Notes: generated by a model from the letters alone, not told the origin. A DNA stretch of 64,000 nucleotides from Misgurnus anguillicaudatus (GCF_027580225.2 NC_073361.2:24942001-25006000); one strand, 5' to 3'. Shown: positions 1 through 12,050, counted from the stretch's first letter. Translations and numbers: made by a program.

Positions 1-455
1 TGTGGAAAAAAGGTGTGTTCATGTCATGTCTGGCATTGTAAGTGTGTGAGCTGATTTTCTAAATGTATTTTCTATGTAAACTATGAATACAAGTGAACTT
101 TAAAAGAAACAAGATGCAACCCAATGAGAACATGTTGATGGCTACTGGACCACCCCTAGTGGGATTTAAATCCCTGATATTTCCATTACAAGCCCACATG
201 TTTACTCACACAATGGCACCATGATCTACATTCCAGTAAAGAGTTTACATTAATGCTATAGAAGAACCATTTAGTTGTTCCCAAAAGAACTTTCGATCAG
301 AAGCCCCATTGACTTCCATAGTATTCTTCCTACTATGTAAGTCAGTGGGGCTTCTGATCTGTTTGGTTACAAACATTCCTCAAAATATCTTCTTTGTGTT
401 CATCAGAACAAAGAAATGTGTACAACACATGATTCTTTTAGTAGTAGCCACACAC

Positions 456-1743
456 TTAAAGGGACTTTTATTTTGAAAATATGCTAATTTTCCAGTTCCC
501 CTAGATTTAAACATTTTATTTTTACCTTTTTGGAATGCATTCAGCTGATCTCCGGGTCTGGCGCTAGCACTTTTAGCATAGCTTAGCATAATCCATTGAA
601 TCTGATTAGACCATTAGCATCGTGCTCAAAAATAACCAAAAAGTTTGGCTATTTTTCCTATTTAAAACTTGACTCTTCTGTAGTTAAATCGTGTACTAAG
701 ACCGACGAAAAATTAACAGTTGTGATTTTCTAGGCCGATATGGCCATAGATATGTATAAAGGCTAGATGGCTCAAGGCGGAGTCAGCTGTGTCGTCACTT
801 GGCGGCCATCTTAGGTCAGTGCTGCCATAGTGCTGCTCCCTGGACGGAAGGTGAGTGACATACGCCAACTAAAATGCTCGTAACTTGCTGAATTCTTGAC
901 GGATTTACAAACGGTTTGGTGTATTACAAACCTTATTAACGCTTAATATACTATTTTCTTAATAAACTCCGTTGCTATAATTTTTCACAAGTATGCATTT
1001 AAATAGCTGCATCCCTGACGTTTATGACACACCAAGCCGTTTGAAAATCGGTTGAAAATTGAGCAAAATATAGTTATTTCAGCACTACATGCACAATAGA
1101 CTTTAATGTTATAACTGGACGAGCGGTCCTGTCCTAAGATGGCCGCCGTGTGACGTCGTCGGGTCCCATTGGCTCTCAGCGCCGGTAAGCCATCTAGCCT
1201 TTATACATATCTATGGATATGGCTAGGACAATACTCTCATTCTGGCGTAACAAATCAATGACTTTGCTGCCGTAACATGGCTGCAGGAAGCGCAATGATA
1301 TTACACAGCAGCCGAAAATAGTCCCCTTAGTATCTTTCAATGGCAGGGGACTATTTTCGGGCAGTGCGTAATATCACTACGCCTGCTGCAGCCATCAGCA
1401 AAGTCCTTGATCATTACGCCAGAATGAGAGTATAGTTCCTAGCCATATCTACCTAGAGAATCGCTAATTTTAATTTTCTGTCGATCTTAGTACACGATGT
1501 AACCACAGAAGAGTCAAGTTTTAAATAGGAAAAATATTTAAACTCATTGGTTATTTTGTAGCGCATTGTGTATGCATGCTAATGGTCTAATCAAATTCAA
1601 TGGATTGTGCTAAGCTATGCTAAAAGTGCCAGCGCCAGACCTGGAGATCAGCTGAATGGACTCCAAAATGGTTAAAATCAAATGTTTAACTCTAGGGTAG
1701 CAGGAAAATTTGCATATTTTCAAAAAGTGGAGTGTCCCTTTAA
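456..1743. mobile_element. TTAA-flanked foldback MITE, copy 1 (interrupted)
   Basis: The two ends are long inverted arms: the left arm (about 456-737) reads in reverse complement in the right arm (about 1425-1743), including the shared AGCTGATCTCC and GCTTAGCATA blocks. TTAA stands at both ends (456-459, 1740-1743), the duplication expected of piggyBac- or Kolobok-type transposition. The centre (1236-1437) is a second inverted pair around GGGGACTATTTTCG. It has no coding capacity, so it is non-autonomous. A related copy starts at 15238. A separate element (744-1216) interrupts the left half. The superfamily is uncertain; the palindrome and TTAA ends are directly visible. Confidence 0.82.
744..1216. 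mobile_element. Nested MITE with perfect 28-bp terminal repeats
   Basis: The first 28 bases (744-771, beginning CCATAGATATG) are the exact reverse complement of the last 28 (1189-1216). The hexamer ATATGG flanks both sides (738-743 and 1217-1222), read as the target duplication. A second inverted pair lies inside: GGCGGCCATCTTAGG near 802 and its complement near 1132. It is inserted in the foldback element at a point continuous in the sister copy. It has no open frame of note. A 6-bp duplication fits no common superfamily cleanly, so the class is left open. Confidence 0.8.
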
Positions 1744-2627
1744 ATAGACCATATGGCTATTTCTAATGTGTGCTACATTGTAGCTATTACTGAGAGCCAT
1801 AAAACAACTCGGACAGATGAGATGCTCACCGACTGATGGTTCAGTCATGCAGTATTTCTGGCAGTTTTAAAGCAGAACAGGTGATTCCCTTCCCAATTCT
1901 CCCACAATTCCATAGTATCAGCCAACCATTGTTAGCATAGGCTTTCTGGTAAATCCTTGAAACATGTGCACGGATTAGGCTATATAACCCAGCATACAAA
2001 CAGAACACAAACAGTTACCATCCATATATTTTTATTACACATTGTTTAAAATAAAAAGAAGTCTGTAATTTACCCTCATGTCATTACAAACCTGTATGAT
2101 ATTCTACAGTAGATCACAAAACCGATTTCAAATGTCTGACACAGACATAGCAAGTTAATTTTTTTAAAAGCTACTATCAGTTACAAGATAGAGGTCAGGC
2201 ATTACAGGATTTTCATTTTGGATGATGTGTTCTTTTAAATCGCCACTTAAAGCTCATTGAGGGCCGGAGGCCGGTCGAGCTAATACGGTTTTAATAAGTG
2301 AATAAATTACAGAGTAGTGAATCGGGTCATTTTCCTTCATTCATTCCCCAGAGCAGGAAACGGCGGGTCTTCTGATTAATTGAAGCGATGAAAGTAACTG
2401 CTGGTACAGCAGTGCATGGCTGGGGGTCACATGTATTAAACTGTCACTGCTGACTTCTGTCCAGCCACCCGCTGAACTTCACTGTGACGGATGATAAATC
2501 AACACAGACAATGATATGCCATGTGGGCAACATGTAACGAGATCTCATGAGAATACGTGTGTGATGTACGTAATGGGTGGTTGTACCACACGTACATTTA
2601 CTGTACTTACGTTATCATACACACTGA
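1744..2627. other. Unassigned non-coding stretch
   Basis: No open frame, repeat pair or RNA gene was recognised here. AT-rich single-copy-looking sequence between two transposon remnants. Confidence 0.4.
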
Positions 2628-3150
2628 GGGCCCTATCATACACCCGGCGCAATGCAGCCCAATGCGCGTAGCAAATGTCTTTTGCTAGTTTCAACCGAGA
2701 GCAATTATCTTTTTCACGGTTAGCTTCACGTTGTTTAAACAGCAAATGCATTTGCGCCCAATTTTGCGCCCATGGGATTTCTGGTCTGAAAACGAGGTGT
2801 GTTCAGGCGCATTGTTGGCGCGTTGCTATTTTGAGGCAACTAAAATAGACTATGTAATTGACCAATAAAAACCTGCTCTACAGTCAATGGCACAATATTG
2901 TTTTTGTTACTTAAAGATCGCGTTAGTAATATGTCTATAAACGGGATGACAACGCGGGTTTGCTTATCACATACATGAATGCGCAGCAGCATAAAAACAC
3001 TTTTAAATATGAAAGATTAAAGGATTAAAATGTAAGAGATTATTATTGAGTCTCTTGGATATAAATGAGGATCGATTATGAGACGTTAGAAGGCTTAAAG
3101 AGCTGCTTCACCTGTAGCCTGGTAAGTAAATAAATGCTTTGCTTTTTTTT
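2628..3150 (+). mobile_element. Harbinger-like element, truncated copy
   Basis: It starts with GGGCCCTATCATACACC and is co-linear with the near-complete element at 54716, sharing the GCGCAGCAGCA and GAGGATCGATTATGA blocks and the stretch through GAGCTGCTTCACCTGTAGCC. Similarity stops in a T-run near 3150, where the other copy continues with TTTAAACAAATTTAT. Only the left half survives, with no right terminus or target duplication. Superfamily call is inherited from the better copy. Confidence 0.65.
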
Positions 3151-3334
3151 AACAATGTACCTTTTGCATATCATTAACATGTACTAATACACACTTACAC
3201 ACCAAAGGAAATGTAAAATGTAAAATTGTGAATTGGACAATAGTTGCTCTTTAACAGTGAGACCAGATTATGTGATTATGTGAACAAGCATGCTTTTTGA
3301 TATTAAAATTCTGTTAAAATGTTATTCTGCCAAT

Positions 3335-3544
3335 CAGTGGTTTTCAAACTTTTCGGCGTGTAACCCCCCTATGTAGGGTGCAGTTCTTTACGGCCTCCCT
3401 AAAGAAAATGCATGACATATTAAATGATACAATGTAGTGCTGTTGGTTACACAGAATACACAAAGACAGTGGTTCTCAAAATGGGGGCCGGGGTTGGTTA
3501 TGTTCCCTAGTGCAATCTGGTGTATTCTAGTTTGAGAACCACTG
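3335..3544. mobile_element. hAT-type MITE (CAGTGGTT family), degenerate
   Basis: It begins CAGTGGTTTTCAAAC and ends GTTTGAGAACCACTG, inverted termini typical of hAT MITEs. The body (a C-run region, then AAAGAAAAT and AGTGCTGTTGGTTA) matches the copy at 52948. A second CAGTGGTTCTCAAA start at 3471 suggests an internal rearrangement. The flanking 8-mers do not match, so no target duplication is preserved. Confidence 0.65.
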
Positions 3545-4970
3545 CATTACATGATCCAAATTGGATAAAAAATGAATCATGGCACATCACTTTTGAAAGT
3601 TTCATCAATCGGCTAAAGTTTCAGGCCAGCTGTCTTGGCAGAACAACACCAGATCGTCTACCTGGAGCTACGGTTGTATGATTGAACTCAAAACTTCTCA
3701 CACACAGTGGATTACAGGCTGACTTTGAAAGCGGAGCACCAGGGCTCATCTTTCTATGAACACTCAGCATGTTTCTGAGTTTAACCTGCAGCTATACACC
3801 TGCTCACTGCTTTAGAGAACAAACTCCTAGACCTCGATTTCCAACCACTCTATGCACCGCAAGGTTAATCATCTAAATTTCGCAGCGACAAAAAAATAAC
3901 GTCCCTCGCGTTCCCCTCATCTCTGTGAATCGACTAAAAAGCACCAACAATGAATTATTCAGTGCATTAAAAATCAAATATCACCCAGATGCCCCCCTTC
4001 AGAGGCATAGGCATGAAACACTCACAAGCTCTGCAGAGAGGTACCAGGCACACTACTGTAGGTTTGGATAGCATTTCACTGAGTGTCCTTATCACTCCAA
4101 GGGTAAAAACATACTAAATGCAAGCACGCAGATGCAGAGCAATGCATTGCAAGCAGTTAAACTGTACACTATTTGAATAAATATGAATTTAAAAAAAAAT
4201 TCTTCTTACTTTACTACAATTCTCAACAGTAAGCTTATAATAATGATTTTTAATTAAAGCTGTCAGGTCGGATTTCATTTAAAAGTCAAATGTTTTTCAA
4301 ACTCAACCTGATTTGGCAAAGTGAGAGATGTCCTCAGGGCAAAATATTGTGTCTAGTACTACATTTTTGTTAATAAAATCTAAACCAACCCCAACTCTTA
4401 CCATAACTGAACCATAAAATCAGAGGAAATTATAAGTGAAAAACTGTGTTCTAGAACAGTGATCTCCAATTTATTGTAAGAGATTTACTGTAATTTAATC
4501 TTTTAGATCACACGTGTAGCATCTCAGCCAATCAGATTGAAGAATTTTAAGCCGAATTTGTGTTTTCATAAGCTATATATACTGATATGTTCACCATCAA
4601 TGCAATTTTCGTCTGACTGATGATGCCTATAAACATTTCACTAGCTATTATTAACAGGAAGCGCCACCGTATAAATTCCATCCCTGTCATCATTCAATTA
4701 TCGTGTTTAAAACCAATTACAGAGTCAATTATTCATTTATTCATCGCTGCTGTAATGGTCCATTTTGATTCTTCATTCGGTTCAATTAGAGCTGATGATA
4801 AAAATGTTTTATTCATCAGTTAATTATGCGTGAACATAATTTCTTTAATTTTTTTGAGGAAAGTAGTGTTGAAAATATACAGTATCAGTTTCATTACTGT
4901 TTATGGTCACATGTTTGGCAAACTAGCAATGAGCCGAAACCACAGGCTGGATCTAGATATCTAGACAACA
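3545..4970. other. Unassigned non-coding stretch
   Basis: No gene or clear repeat structure recognised. Short open frames near 4620 and 4826 show no protein-family features. Confidence 0.35.
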
Positions 4971-5091
4971 TTTGTGACCCTGTCTGTGAAATCCAGGCTA
5001 AAATCTAATATATAATAATCTGATGAAAATATTTGGAGCATCAAATTTTGAGTTCATTCGCTGATTTCAATCTTTGTCATGTCAATATTCA
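4971..5091. repeat. Dispersed repeat (TGTGACCCTG...AAATCCAGGCT family)
   Basis: The block beginning TGTGACCCTGTCTGTGAAAT recurs with substitutions at 10061 and, more weakly, at 22187; each time it is followed by ATTTCAATCTTTG-like sequence. Here the repeat is broken by the foldback at 5092 and appears to resume near 6013. Cyprinid genomes carry many copies of a similar element; that link is from memory. Confidence 0.55.
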
Positions 5092-6012
5092 GCCCAGTCA
5101 CATGAAATTCAGACCTATAATCACAAAATTTCTTTTATTCTTTTTTGTGATACTGTCCCGAATTTCCACGGTTTTTCGTGATCGTATCACGAATTTCTGT
5201 TTATGTGTCATTGTCAGGTATTGGTTAATCAACTGTTTTGTACTATTTTCTAATCATTGTCGCTTTGGTTAAGGGTTGGATTTACATAAAATGACATCCA
5301 AACCCAACTCTAACCCTAACGTTTTAAAATTTAGAAAATATAAAACAAAATCAGAAAAAATAGTATAGAGCAATACTTACCATGGGTTTACACCAACTGC
5401 ATTTGAGGTGTCAAATTCGCGTCTACCGCGTCTAGCTTGTCGCTTGAACATTTTGAGTTTACTCGCTTCATTCACACGTGAAAGCCGTGTGTGAAATTAA
5501 TCATTGAGAGATTCACGCGGAAATTTGCGCCATAGGAGGGGCTTCTGCTACTGTAATCACGTCAGAGCAAGCTCCTGATTGGTTAACGCGGCGCGTTTTT
5601 TCGCAAAAGTTCAAAATTTTCAACTCCGCGTTTCCCGCGGCAATGCTCAATTCGCGCCATTTGCGCAACCTAGAGGCTACTGTACCGTGCTAAACGCCTC
5701 ATTCATGTCGCGAGAACTCCAGACGCGCATCAACGTTTCTTCACATTGACTTAACATTGAAATCACTTGCGCTTGACGCCTCTACCGCAGCTGGTCTGAA
5801 AAGTGACATCCTAACGCAAACACCAAATCTAACCCTAAACCGAAGCAAAAATAGTTTGAAAATAGGAAAAAGCAGTTGAGTAACCAATACATGACAATGA
5901 CACATGAACAGAAATTCATGAAACGATCACGAAAAAACGTGGAAATTTGTGACAGTTGCACGAAAAAGAATAACAAAATTACGTGACTATAAGTAATTTT
6001 GTGAAACTGGGT
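5092..6012. mobile_element. Foldback MITE (CCCAGTC family), interrupted
   Basis: The left arm (5092-5330) returns as its reverse complement in the right arm (about 5805-6012): TTCGTGATCGT, GTATTGGTTA and the CTAACCCTAA block occur in both orientations. The left arm alone recurs at 34681. The centre is split by an unrelated MITE (5387-5800). Flanks hint at an imperfect AATATT-like duplication but no clean one. Open frames on opposite strands at 5033-5272 and 5782-5976 translate to similar peptides because the arms are inverted copies; they are not genes. Confidence 0.72.
5387..5800. mobile_element. Nested MITE (TTYACACCA...GGTAGAGGC family)
   Basis: Imperfect inverted termini: TTTACACCAACTGC at the left and the complement of TTCAGACCAGCTGCGG at the right. 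It is clearly more GC-rich than the surrounding foldback. A truncated relative starts at 21888, sharing TTCACGCGGAAATT, CTCCTGATTGGTTAACG-like and GCGTTTCCCGC blocks. No coding frame. Confidence 0.65.
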
Positions 6013-6080
6013 AGTAATAATAAAGATATTGATGTTATATTTCCACAGAATGATTTTTACAATATGACTGGGTCACATGT

Positions 6081-7110
6081 AAGTTTTCATTCTCATAAGC
6101 AACCTTCATCACTTTGCTAACAATTTTCCATTAAAATGCTTGGTTAACTCATCTCGATTCTAGATGTCTGTAGAATATAACATATACAATCACATTTCTC
6201 TCTCGCCATGCACGTAAAACCATAAAAAACAGGACTGAGAATAGATCAGCGCATCAAATGTTATTACAGCTTCTCGCTGACAATGACAGTCTCTGAGTGA
6301 TTACATCATTTCCTTGCTTGTAATGGGACAGCAGAAGAGAGGAAAGCTCAACATGTTTCTAATATGCGATCAAACAAGGTTAGCGTTCATAAATGTGTGC
6401 GAACGTGTGTCTTGTGAGCATCTGGCAACAGAAGTGTACGAGCCACGCTAAACAATGGGAGCACTAATAATATCACAACTCCATGTACTATTAATAAATG
6501 GTTTAGTCGTCCTCTTATTTAAGGGATCACAAAATAAATGCATCTAAACCTATACACCCTTCAGTAGTCAAACACACCTGCCAGTCATTTCAAGTAATCC
6601 TGCACAGGACAATAACTCCAAAAATTGAACGCCCATAATGTACATCAAGACTTCAGTGCATATTTTTAAGCAGTTTCAGCCAAGCAGTACTGTATGCGGT
6701 GTGAAAATATTGATTTAAGTAGAAAATCTCACAGGCTTATAAAGCTGAGTTGGCTCTCAAGAGCTTCTCTCAAGGGAACGACGTTAAGTCAATCACTGCA
6801 GCCTTGTGTGTTAATACAAATATTCTCTGCACTGCTTATATAATAGATACAAAGCCTAGGCTTTTTAATAAAAAAGGACACTGGCATTAAGAAATTGCTA
6901 TTCACTCAGTGGAAACACATGTAGTCACCATCACCTGCAAAGATGATGCATCGACACCTGCAATGATCTCGTCACTGCCAGAAATCAGCGGCTGACCTTT
7001 GTACATCGTAAAAAACTGAATTAAATATTACATTAAACCAAAGTTGAAAATCAACGCTGTCCAGGTGTTTAAGGATAATCCCCCATTCATCTCTTAATGG
7101 CACAAGAGTT
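6081..7110. other. Unassigned non-coding stretch
   Basis: No coding region, inverted repeat or tandem repeat recognised. AT-rich; may be single-copy host sequence. Confidence 0.35.
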
Positions 7111-7480
7111 ACACTGCAAAAAATGACTTTCTTACGTATTTTTGTCTTGTTTTGAGTAGAAATATCTAAAAATTCTTAAATTAAGAAAATACATAAGAAA
7201 CAAATCTAGTTTTTAGACAAAAAAATATATACAATTTAAGTAAATTTATCTACCAATGGGGTAAAAAAAATCTTGAAATAATTTAACTTTTTTACTAAGT
7301 TTAAGAAATATTTTTTAACTAAATTTACTAAGTTTAAGAAATATTTTCTCACCCCATTGGAAGATATTTTTGCTTGTTTTAAGCACAAAATGACTTAAAT
7401 TGTTTATTTTTATCTAAAAACTAGATTATTTTCTTAATTTTGCTCATCAAGAAAATGCATCTTAATTTACATTTTTAACT
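7111..7480. mobile_element. Foldback MITE (ACACTGCAAAAA family), first of tandem pair
   Basis: Begins ACACTGCAAAAAATGAC; its arms face each other around a centre near 7300, with ACCAATGGGG on the left and CCCCATTGGAAG on the right, plus CTAGTTTTTAGA and its complement. It runs directly into a second copy. The outer flanks of the pair read TA, consistent with a TA-target (Tc1/mariner-like) MITE, but the autonomous partner is unknown. Confidence 0.68.
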
Positions 7481-7843
7481 ACACTGCAAAAAAATGATTT
7501 TCTTAAATTCTTAAATTAAGATGCTTTTTCTTGATGAGCAAAACGACCCAAAAAATAAGTCTAGTTTTTAGACCAAAAATATCAAATTTAAGTGATTAAA
7601 CAAGCAAAAAATGTAGTGTTTAAGAAAAATTTTCAAAAAGTTTTTGCTTACCCCATTGGCAGATTTTTTTTGCTTGTTTTATGCACAAAATGATATTTTG
7701 ATATTGATATTTTTGGTCTAAAAACTAGACTTATTTTCTTGGGTCGTTTTGCTCATCAAGAAAAAGCATCTTAATTTAAGAATTTTTTGATATTTTTACT
7801 AAAAACAAGACAATTACTAACTAAGAAAGTCGTTTTTGTAGTG
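7481..7843. mobile_element. Foldback MITE (ACACTGCAAAAA family), second of tandem pair
   Basis: Same architecture as the preceding unit, head-to-tail with it. TCTTGATGAGCAAAACGACC on the left arm faces its complement near 7737-7760, and ACCCCATTGGCAG marks the centre. It ends with TTTTTGTAGTG followed by TA. The two units differ by many substitutions and small indels, so the duplication is not recent or the two inserted separately. Confidence 0.68.
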
Positions 7844-8008
7844 TACAAAAGACCTCAAATAAGAAATAAGTTAATTAAAGCCAACATACAGTACATCCAA
7901 TAACATCAATGATGTTAACACATAAATCAGACAATGCACCAGCAATTTTGTGAAATTCCCGCAGCTGTGGTCTTGAAATAAAATCCAGAGACCACTAAAT
8001 CTGCACTG

Positions 8009-8180
8009 TAAAAAGTGAAAAGTTGGATCAACTTAAAAAATACTTTAATTGGTAACACCTAAAAATTTAGGTTTATATAACTTAAAATTTCACTTTAAAA
8101 CATAGAATACAAAATTTAAACAAACTGTTGCCAGCAAATAACATAAATGTAAAATCTACAGTAAGTTACTGTAAGTGTAC
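8009..8180. repeat. Fragments of two CACTGTAAAAA-type MITEs
   Basis: CACTGTAAAAAGTGAAAAG at 8009 is the end of a common fish MITE. From about 8117 a block containing ACAAACTGTTGCCAGC is nearly the same as 8651-8703 within the intact MITE at 8564, so a broken copy of that family sits here. Confidence 0.5.
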
Positions 8181-8563
8181 AATAATAAAAAACATTACTG
8201 GTTTTGTCTTTGGCTGATATTATTAGAAACTGATGAGCATTATTCCAATATCAGAATCATAAAGTCTGTCTGATAAAGAGTTGTAATTTGTCTCTAGCAC
8301 AGACTCCCATATGAATTAATCATTTGAGCATGTAGAGAAAAGCATTTCATTGTTAATTCATTAACTAGACGTAAAGCCAGACAAAACCTAATATAAAAAC
8401 TATCAACAAAGACATAACAGAATTAATTAGAGAAATTACAGAACACATCCAGACCGATCTGAAACGTACATGTGTGACACCGACGGTGATATAATGTACT
8501 GTTTCTGATGAAATTATACATACCTGTAATGTAAAAACATTCTGTAGAGATATAACCTTGATA

Positions 8564-8761
8564 CACTGTAAAAAATTGCTGTAATTATGCAGCTGGTTGC
8601 CAGTAACTTAAAATAAAGACTAAAAATGTTTTATGTTCATTTAACTTTGAACAAACTGTTACCAGTAAATAACATAAATGTAAAATCTACAGTAAGTTAC
8701 TGGCAGCTAGTTTCCAGTAATACCCATTAATACTGTAATTTCGACAGAATTTTTTACAGTG
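8564..8761. mobile_element. TA-flanked MITE, 198 bp
   Basis: Begins CACTGTAAAAAATTGC and ends AATTTTTTACAGTG, inverted termini flanked by TA on both sides (8562-8563 and 8762-8763). Internal arms also pair: GGTTGCCAGTAACTT against AAGTTACTGGCAGC. TA duplication points to mobilisation by a Tc1/mariner-type transposase. Confidence 0.75.
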
Positions 8762-8763
8762 TA

Positions 8764-9376
8764 TATTTGAAGCAGACGGAGTAAGATCATGTCAAAGATT
8801 ACATTTAGACTAGTCTAAATTGCACAGACAGCGTCATAAAAGCAGAAGAGCTCATTTCAGGGAAGTCACTGAAGCTATAGATTACCAGCTTGTGTAGCTT
8901 ACAAGCTTTTCATAATTAAAAGTACTATTAATTCACGCTACTATATTTAGATCGGGCAACAAACAAGTTGCTTACAACATTGAGGCCACTTGAATGCATT
9001 TAAAAATGTTGTCAAGAAGATGCACTACAACTTTGTAAGGGGTAAAGTCTGGAAAATTTGTTATTTTAAATAAACAACTAAAACCCTGAATATCTACAAA
9101 GTCAGAGGGGAAAAGGCGATGAGGCTTGGTGAAGGAGACAGACCCTGAACAGAAAGTGCCTCAAGGGAAATATGAAATATGAGGTTGGCTGTGTTGGTCA
9201 AAATAATCAATTGTAATAGGACAGGGTCAGAACATCGGTTCTGAATCACTCGCCTGTATGTTTCCTATACTTTAAGCAGTCTAAGATATAAAAATGAGCA
9301 CAGATGATATCTATTTTACAGTGTTTTCTTTTTTACATAAACTTATAAATGTTTTTATTATATCACTCTTGTGGTC
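8764..9376. other. Unassigned non-coding stretch
   Basis: No gene, tandem repeat or matching inverted arms recognised. Confidence 0.35.
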
Positions 9377-9530
9377 AATTCTGCTGGGTTATTTTTCACC
9401 CAATGCTGAGTAAATAATGGACAGAACACATGTTGGGTTGTTGTTAACTCAACCATGAGTTGAAACAACCCAGCATAGGTTTATTTAATAACCCAACATG
9501 TGTCTTGTCCAATATTTACCCAGCAGAATT
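9377..9530. mobile_element. Short palindromic MITE (AATTCTGCTGGGT)
   Basis: AATTCTGCTGGGT at the left end is mirrored by ACCCAGCAGAATT at the right end. Internal pairs ACATGTTGGGTT and AACCCAACATGT extend the hairpin. 154 bp long, no coding frame. Confidence 0.72.
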
Positions 9531-10054
9531 AAGACTTTTATAGCTTGTCATACATCAATCAGTATTTACGGTGCCACATGAAGCTGAACACTTTTAAAGT
9601 TCTCTGTAAAATTTGCATGGTCACGTTATTTCAACATAATGACCATCACAAATAAAATCATTGTTTTATATAATAATTTGTATAAGTATATCTAAACTAA
9701 CAAAATTTATCACAGAAACCAACAAACTAAAGCTAACCTGAAGGTGTTCATTACACATGAGGGATAACCTGACCTTGAATAGAAAGGGCGGTAAGTGTGA
9801 CCGTACACCCATGGGCACTTTTTGCATCCCCAGGGCTTCGCCACACAGTGACTGCGCTCTTTCTCATTAACATTGCTGTGCACTCATAATGCATATGATG
9901 TTCCCGTCTCTGCCCATTGCACTCCTACAGTGTTCATGAAGAAAAATAACCCTGCAAGGGATAAGATCGTGTTTTATTACATTTAGATCAAAAAAGCTAA
10001 ATCAATTTTCTGTAGAAGATAAAAGAATGGTTCACCTTCCCTTTTCCATATACT

Positions 10055-10200
10055 GTGACACTGTCTTTGAAATCCAGGCTGAAATCTCATAATCGAATTT
10101 TAAGATTATGAGAATCAAAATTTGATTGATTTTACATTGATTTCAATCTTTGACGATCTTTTAAAGACATCAAGGTTATATTTTCACATAATGTTCTTTA
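10055..10200. repeat. Dispersed repeat fragment (same family as 4971)
   Basis: Carries TGTGACACTGTCTTTGAAAT, then ATTTCAATCTTTGACG and a TTACATTATGTAG tail that also ends the copy near 22330. Confidence 0.5.
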
Positions 10201-11187
10201 CATTATGTAGAATCACTGTAAAAAATAGGGAAAATATATATTGATATGTTAAAAAGTAAATAACAAAATTAAAATGACTTCAGCTGGGTTGAAATTATTT
10301 TTGCTGATCACAGACTGTTTAGGTTGTTTGTGCATACACCCAAAAATATGACCTTCAGATGTTAAAGGGGTATCTAATTTGATTATGCTGGTTAAAAGTC
10401 TCCTCACATCCTGATAGCAATAACTATGTTAAGTTGTTTAAATGTTTTTGTAAAAATTTATGTCATCTGCGAAAGGCGTAGGACCAAAAAATGTTCAACC
10501 AATCATAGATCTCGATCCAAACAGACGTTGCCTTTTTTTGTCCCTCATCCGTAAGCGTAATTTGAATGCCACCGCGCAGCTTCTTCACACAGACACGATA
10601 CGTCATCAGCGCGTTCACGTGCCCTCACTCCCGTCTGTAAACAGAGGGAGAATGGCAAACTTTTCTGCTGAATTGACAACCTGCATAGGAGTCACAAAAC
10701 GAAAAACATCTTTTATAACAACAACAGCAAAAACTGCCTGGATCAGCAAAGAGCAAAAACCCAAATTTACATCCGTAACTTTATTGCTTTACTGCAAGAT
10801 GCAAACAGCTGCAGGAGGCAAAGAGTCTGAAAGGGTCGTTACAGTGTTTATTTTGGTAAGGTAGGTACGCGATATGTTTGTATTGAGATGGATTCAGATA
10901 TTCTACTTTGATGAAACATTGTGTAGCTTATGAAATTTGTGTTTGTATACGGATTAGCGTAACGATATAGTTACTACGTCTACACAACCATGGCTGTAGC
11001 CAGGGTTTGAAAATTACCGAGGTCCAGGGTGGGGTGTTAAGAGTTAACAAATGCTATAAAGACAGAGCGCAGTTAAGCAAATTTGAAAACCATGCCCACC
11101 GGGGGGTAACGCAATCCAACCGTCTCCATTGACTTTGTATTGCGAGAAGCCGCTTGTCATTTCTGGCTTATAACAAAAAACTGAATA

Positions 11188-11325
11188 ATGCCTAAAAGCT
11201 GCTGTGTGACAATATGTACAGCTAACAAGCCAAGGAACCCAGAAATAAGTTTTTATAAGCTGTCGAGCCGTAAAACCCAGTCTTTAAGGAGAATAAAGTG
11301 GATCGCTGACTACGTTTCCCCCTAG
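11188..11325 (+). pseudogene. THAP zinc-finger N-terminal fragment (transposon-derived)
   Basis: A 45-codon frame starting MPKSCCVTICTANK and reading PEISFYKL at residues 18-25. Cys5 and Cys10 sit at the spacing of the first metal-binding pair of the THAP C2CH finger, and Trp38 is near the invariant tryptophan. The second half (Cys-x2-His and the AVPTIF box) is missing: TAG ends the frame at 11323-11325 and I see no continuation downstream. THAP domains bind DNA and occur in P-element-like, Kolobok-type and other transposases as well as host proteins. The absence of a plausible splice donor, the short frame and the repeat context favour a decayed transposase exon over a host gene. Confidence 0.6.
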
Positions 11326-11724
11326 TGGACGCAGTTCTACTAATAGTAGTACTATGAAAAGTTGCCTGTATCCATTTTTATGTCTTTAAACGCTCGTTTT
11401 TTTGGGGTCGACAGCTTATAAACCCCCTTAGCTGTTATAAAATGCACTGGTAACCCAACGCTTCGAGGGGTTTATTGCGTTTATAAAACGGTTACTTCAT
11501 ATGCATAACGTTAGCGGGATTTTATAAAATAAAACACAAATAAGTTGTAATTATATTAGTATAAATATTACTCTTCCGCCAAACAAAGTAGTTCCTCAGA
11601 ATCAAGTGTGGCTGCAACAGAGAGCAGTTCACAAACAACAGAGACGCAGCAAAGGCACAATGAAAATATGATTAAAGACTGTGGTGTTTATTTTTATAAT
11701 CAACATTCATCTAATTTATACATT

Positions 11725-12050
11725 AACATTTATATTGTGCAACTGTTGAAGTGATGATCAAATATGTTTGTAAGCATGCTTAACTTTTTCCCCGTCAGCG
11801 TTTTTTTTTTAAGTTGCCACCCAGTTTTAGTTGAATGCCTTACAGAAAAATGATCTTCTTTAAATAAACATAAGATATCAAATGAAAGAACAGTCCATCC
11901 GCTTTCCAACAACATCAAAAAACGTTTCATCCTACCTTCATTTGTTGTCTTATCAGTTATCACCTCTCAATTTTTCAGCTAAATGCGGAGATAATTCCAT
12001 TTTTGTGAGGAACTTAGAGATCAGATTCAGAGCCTGATCAAAACACACGC
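11725..12050. repeat. Dispersed cyprinid-type repeat, copy 1
   Basis: Contains TTTTTCCCCGTCAGCGTTTTT, CGTTTCATCC and TTAGAGATCAGATTCAGA in that order. The same order of blocks, variably decayed, is found at 24965 and 63270. No coding frame; original element type unknown. Confidence 0.55.

Noticed and set aside
5092..6012. Clean target duplication around the CCCAGTC foldback
   Set aside because: Only a loose AATATT/AATAAT resemblance; not counted as evidence.
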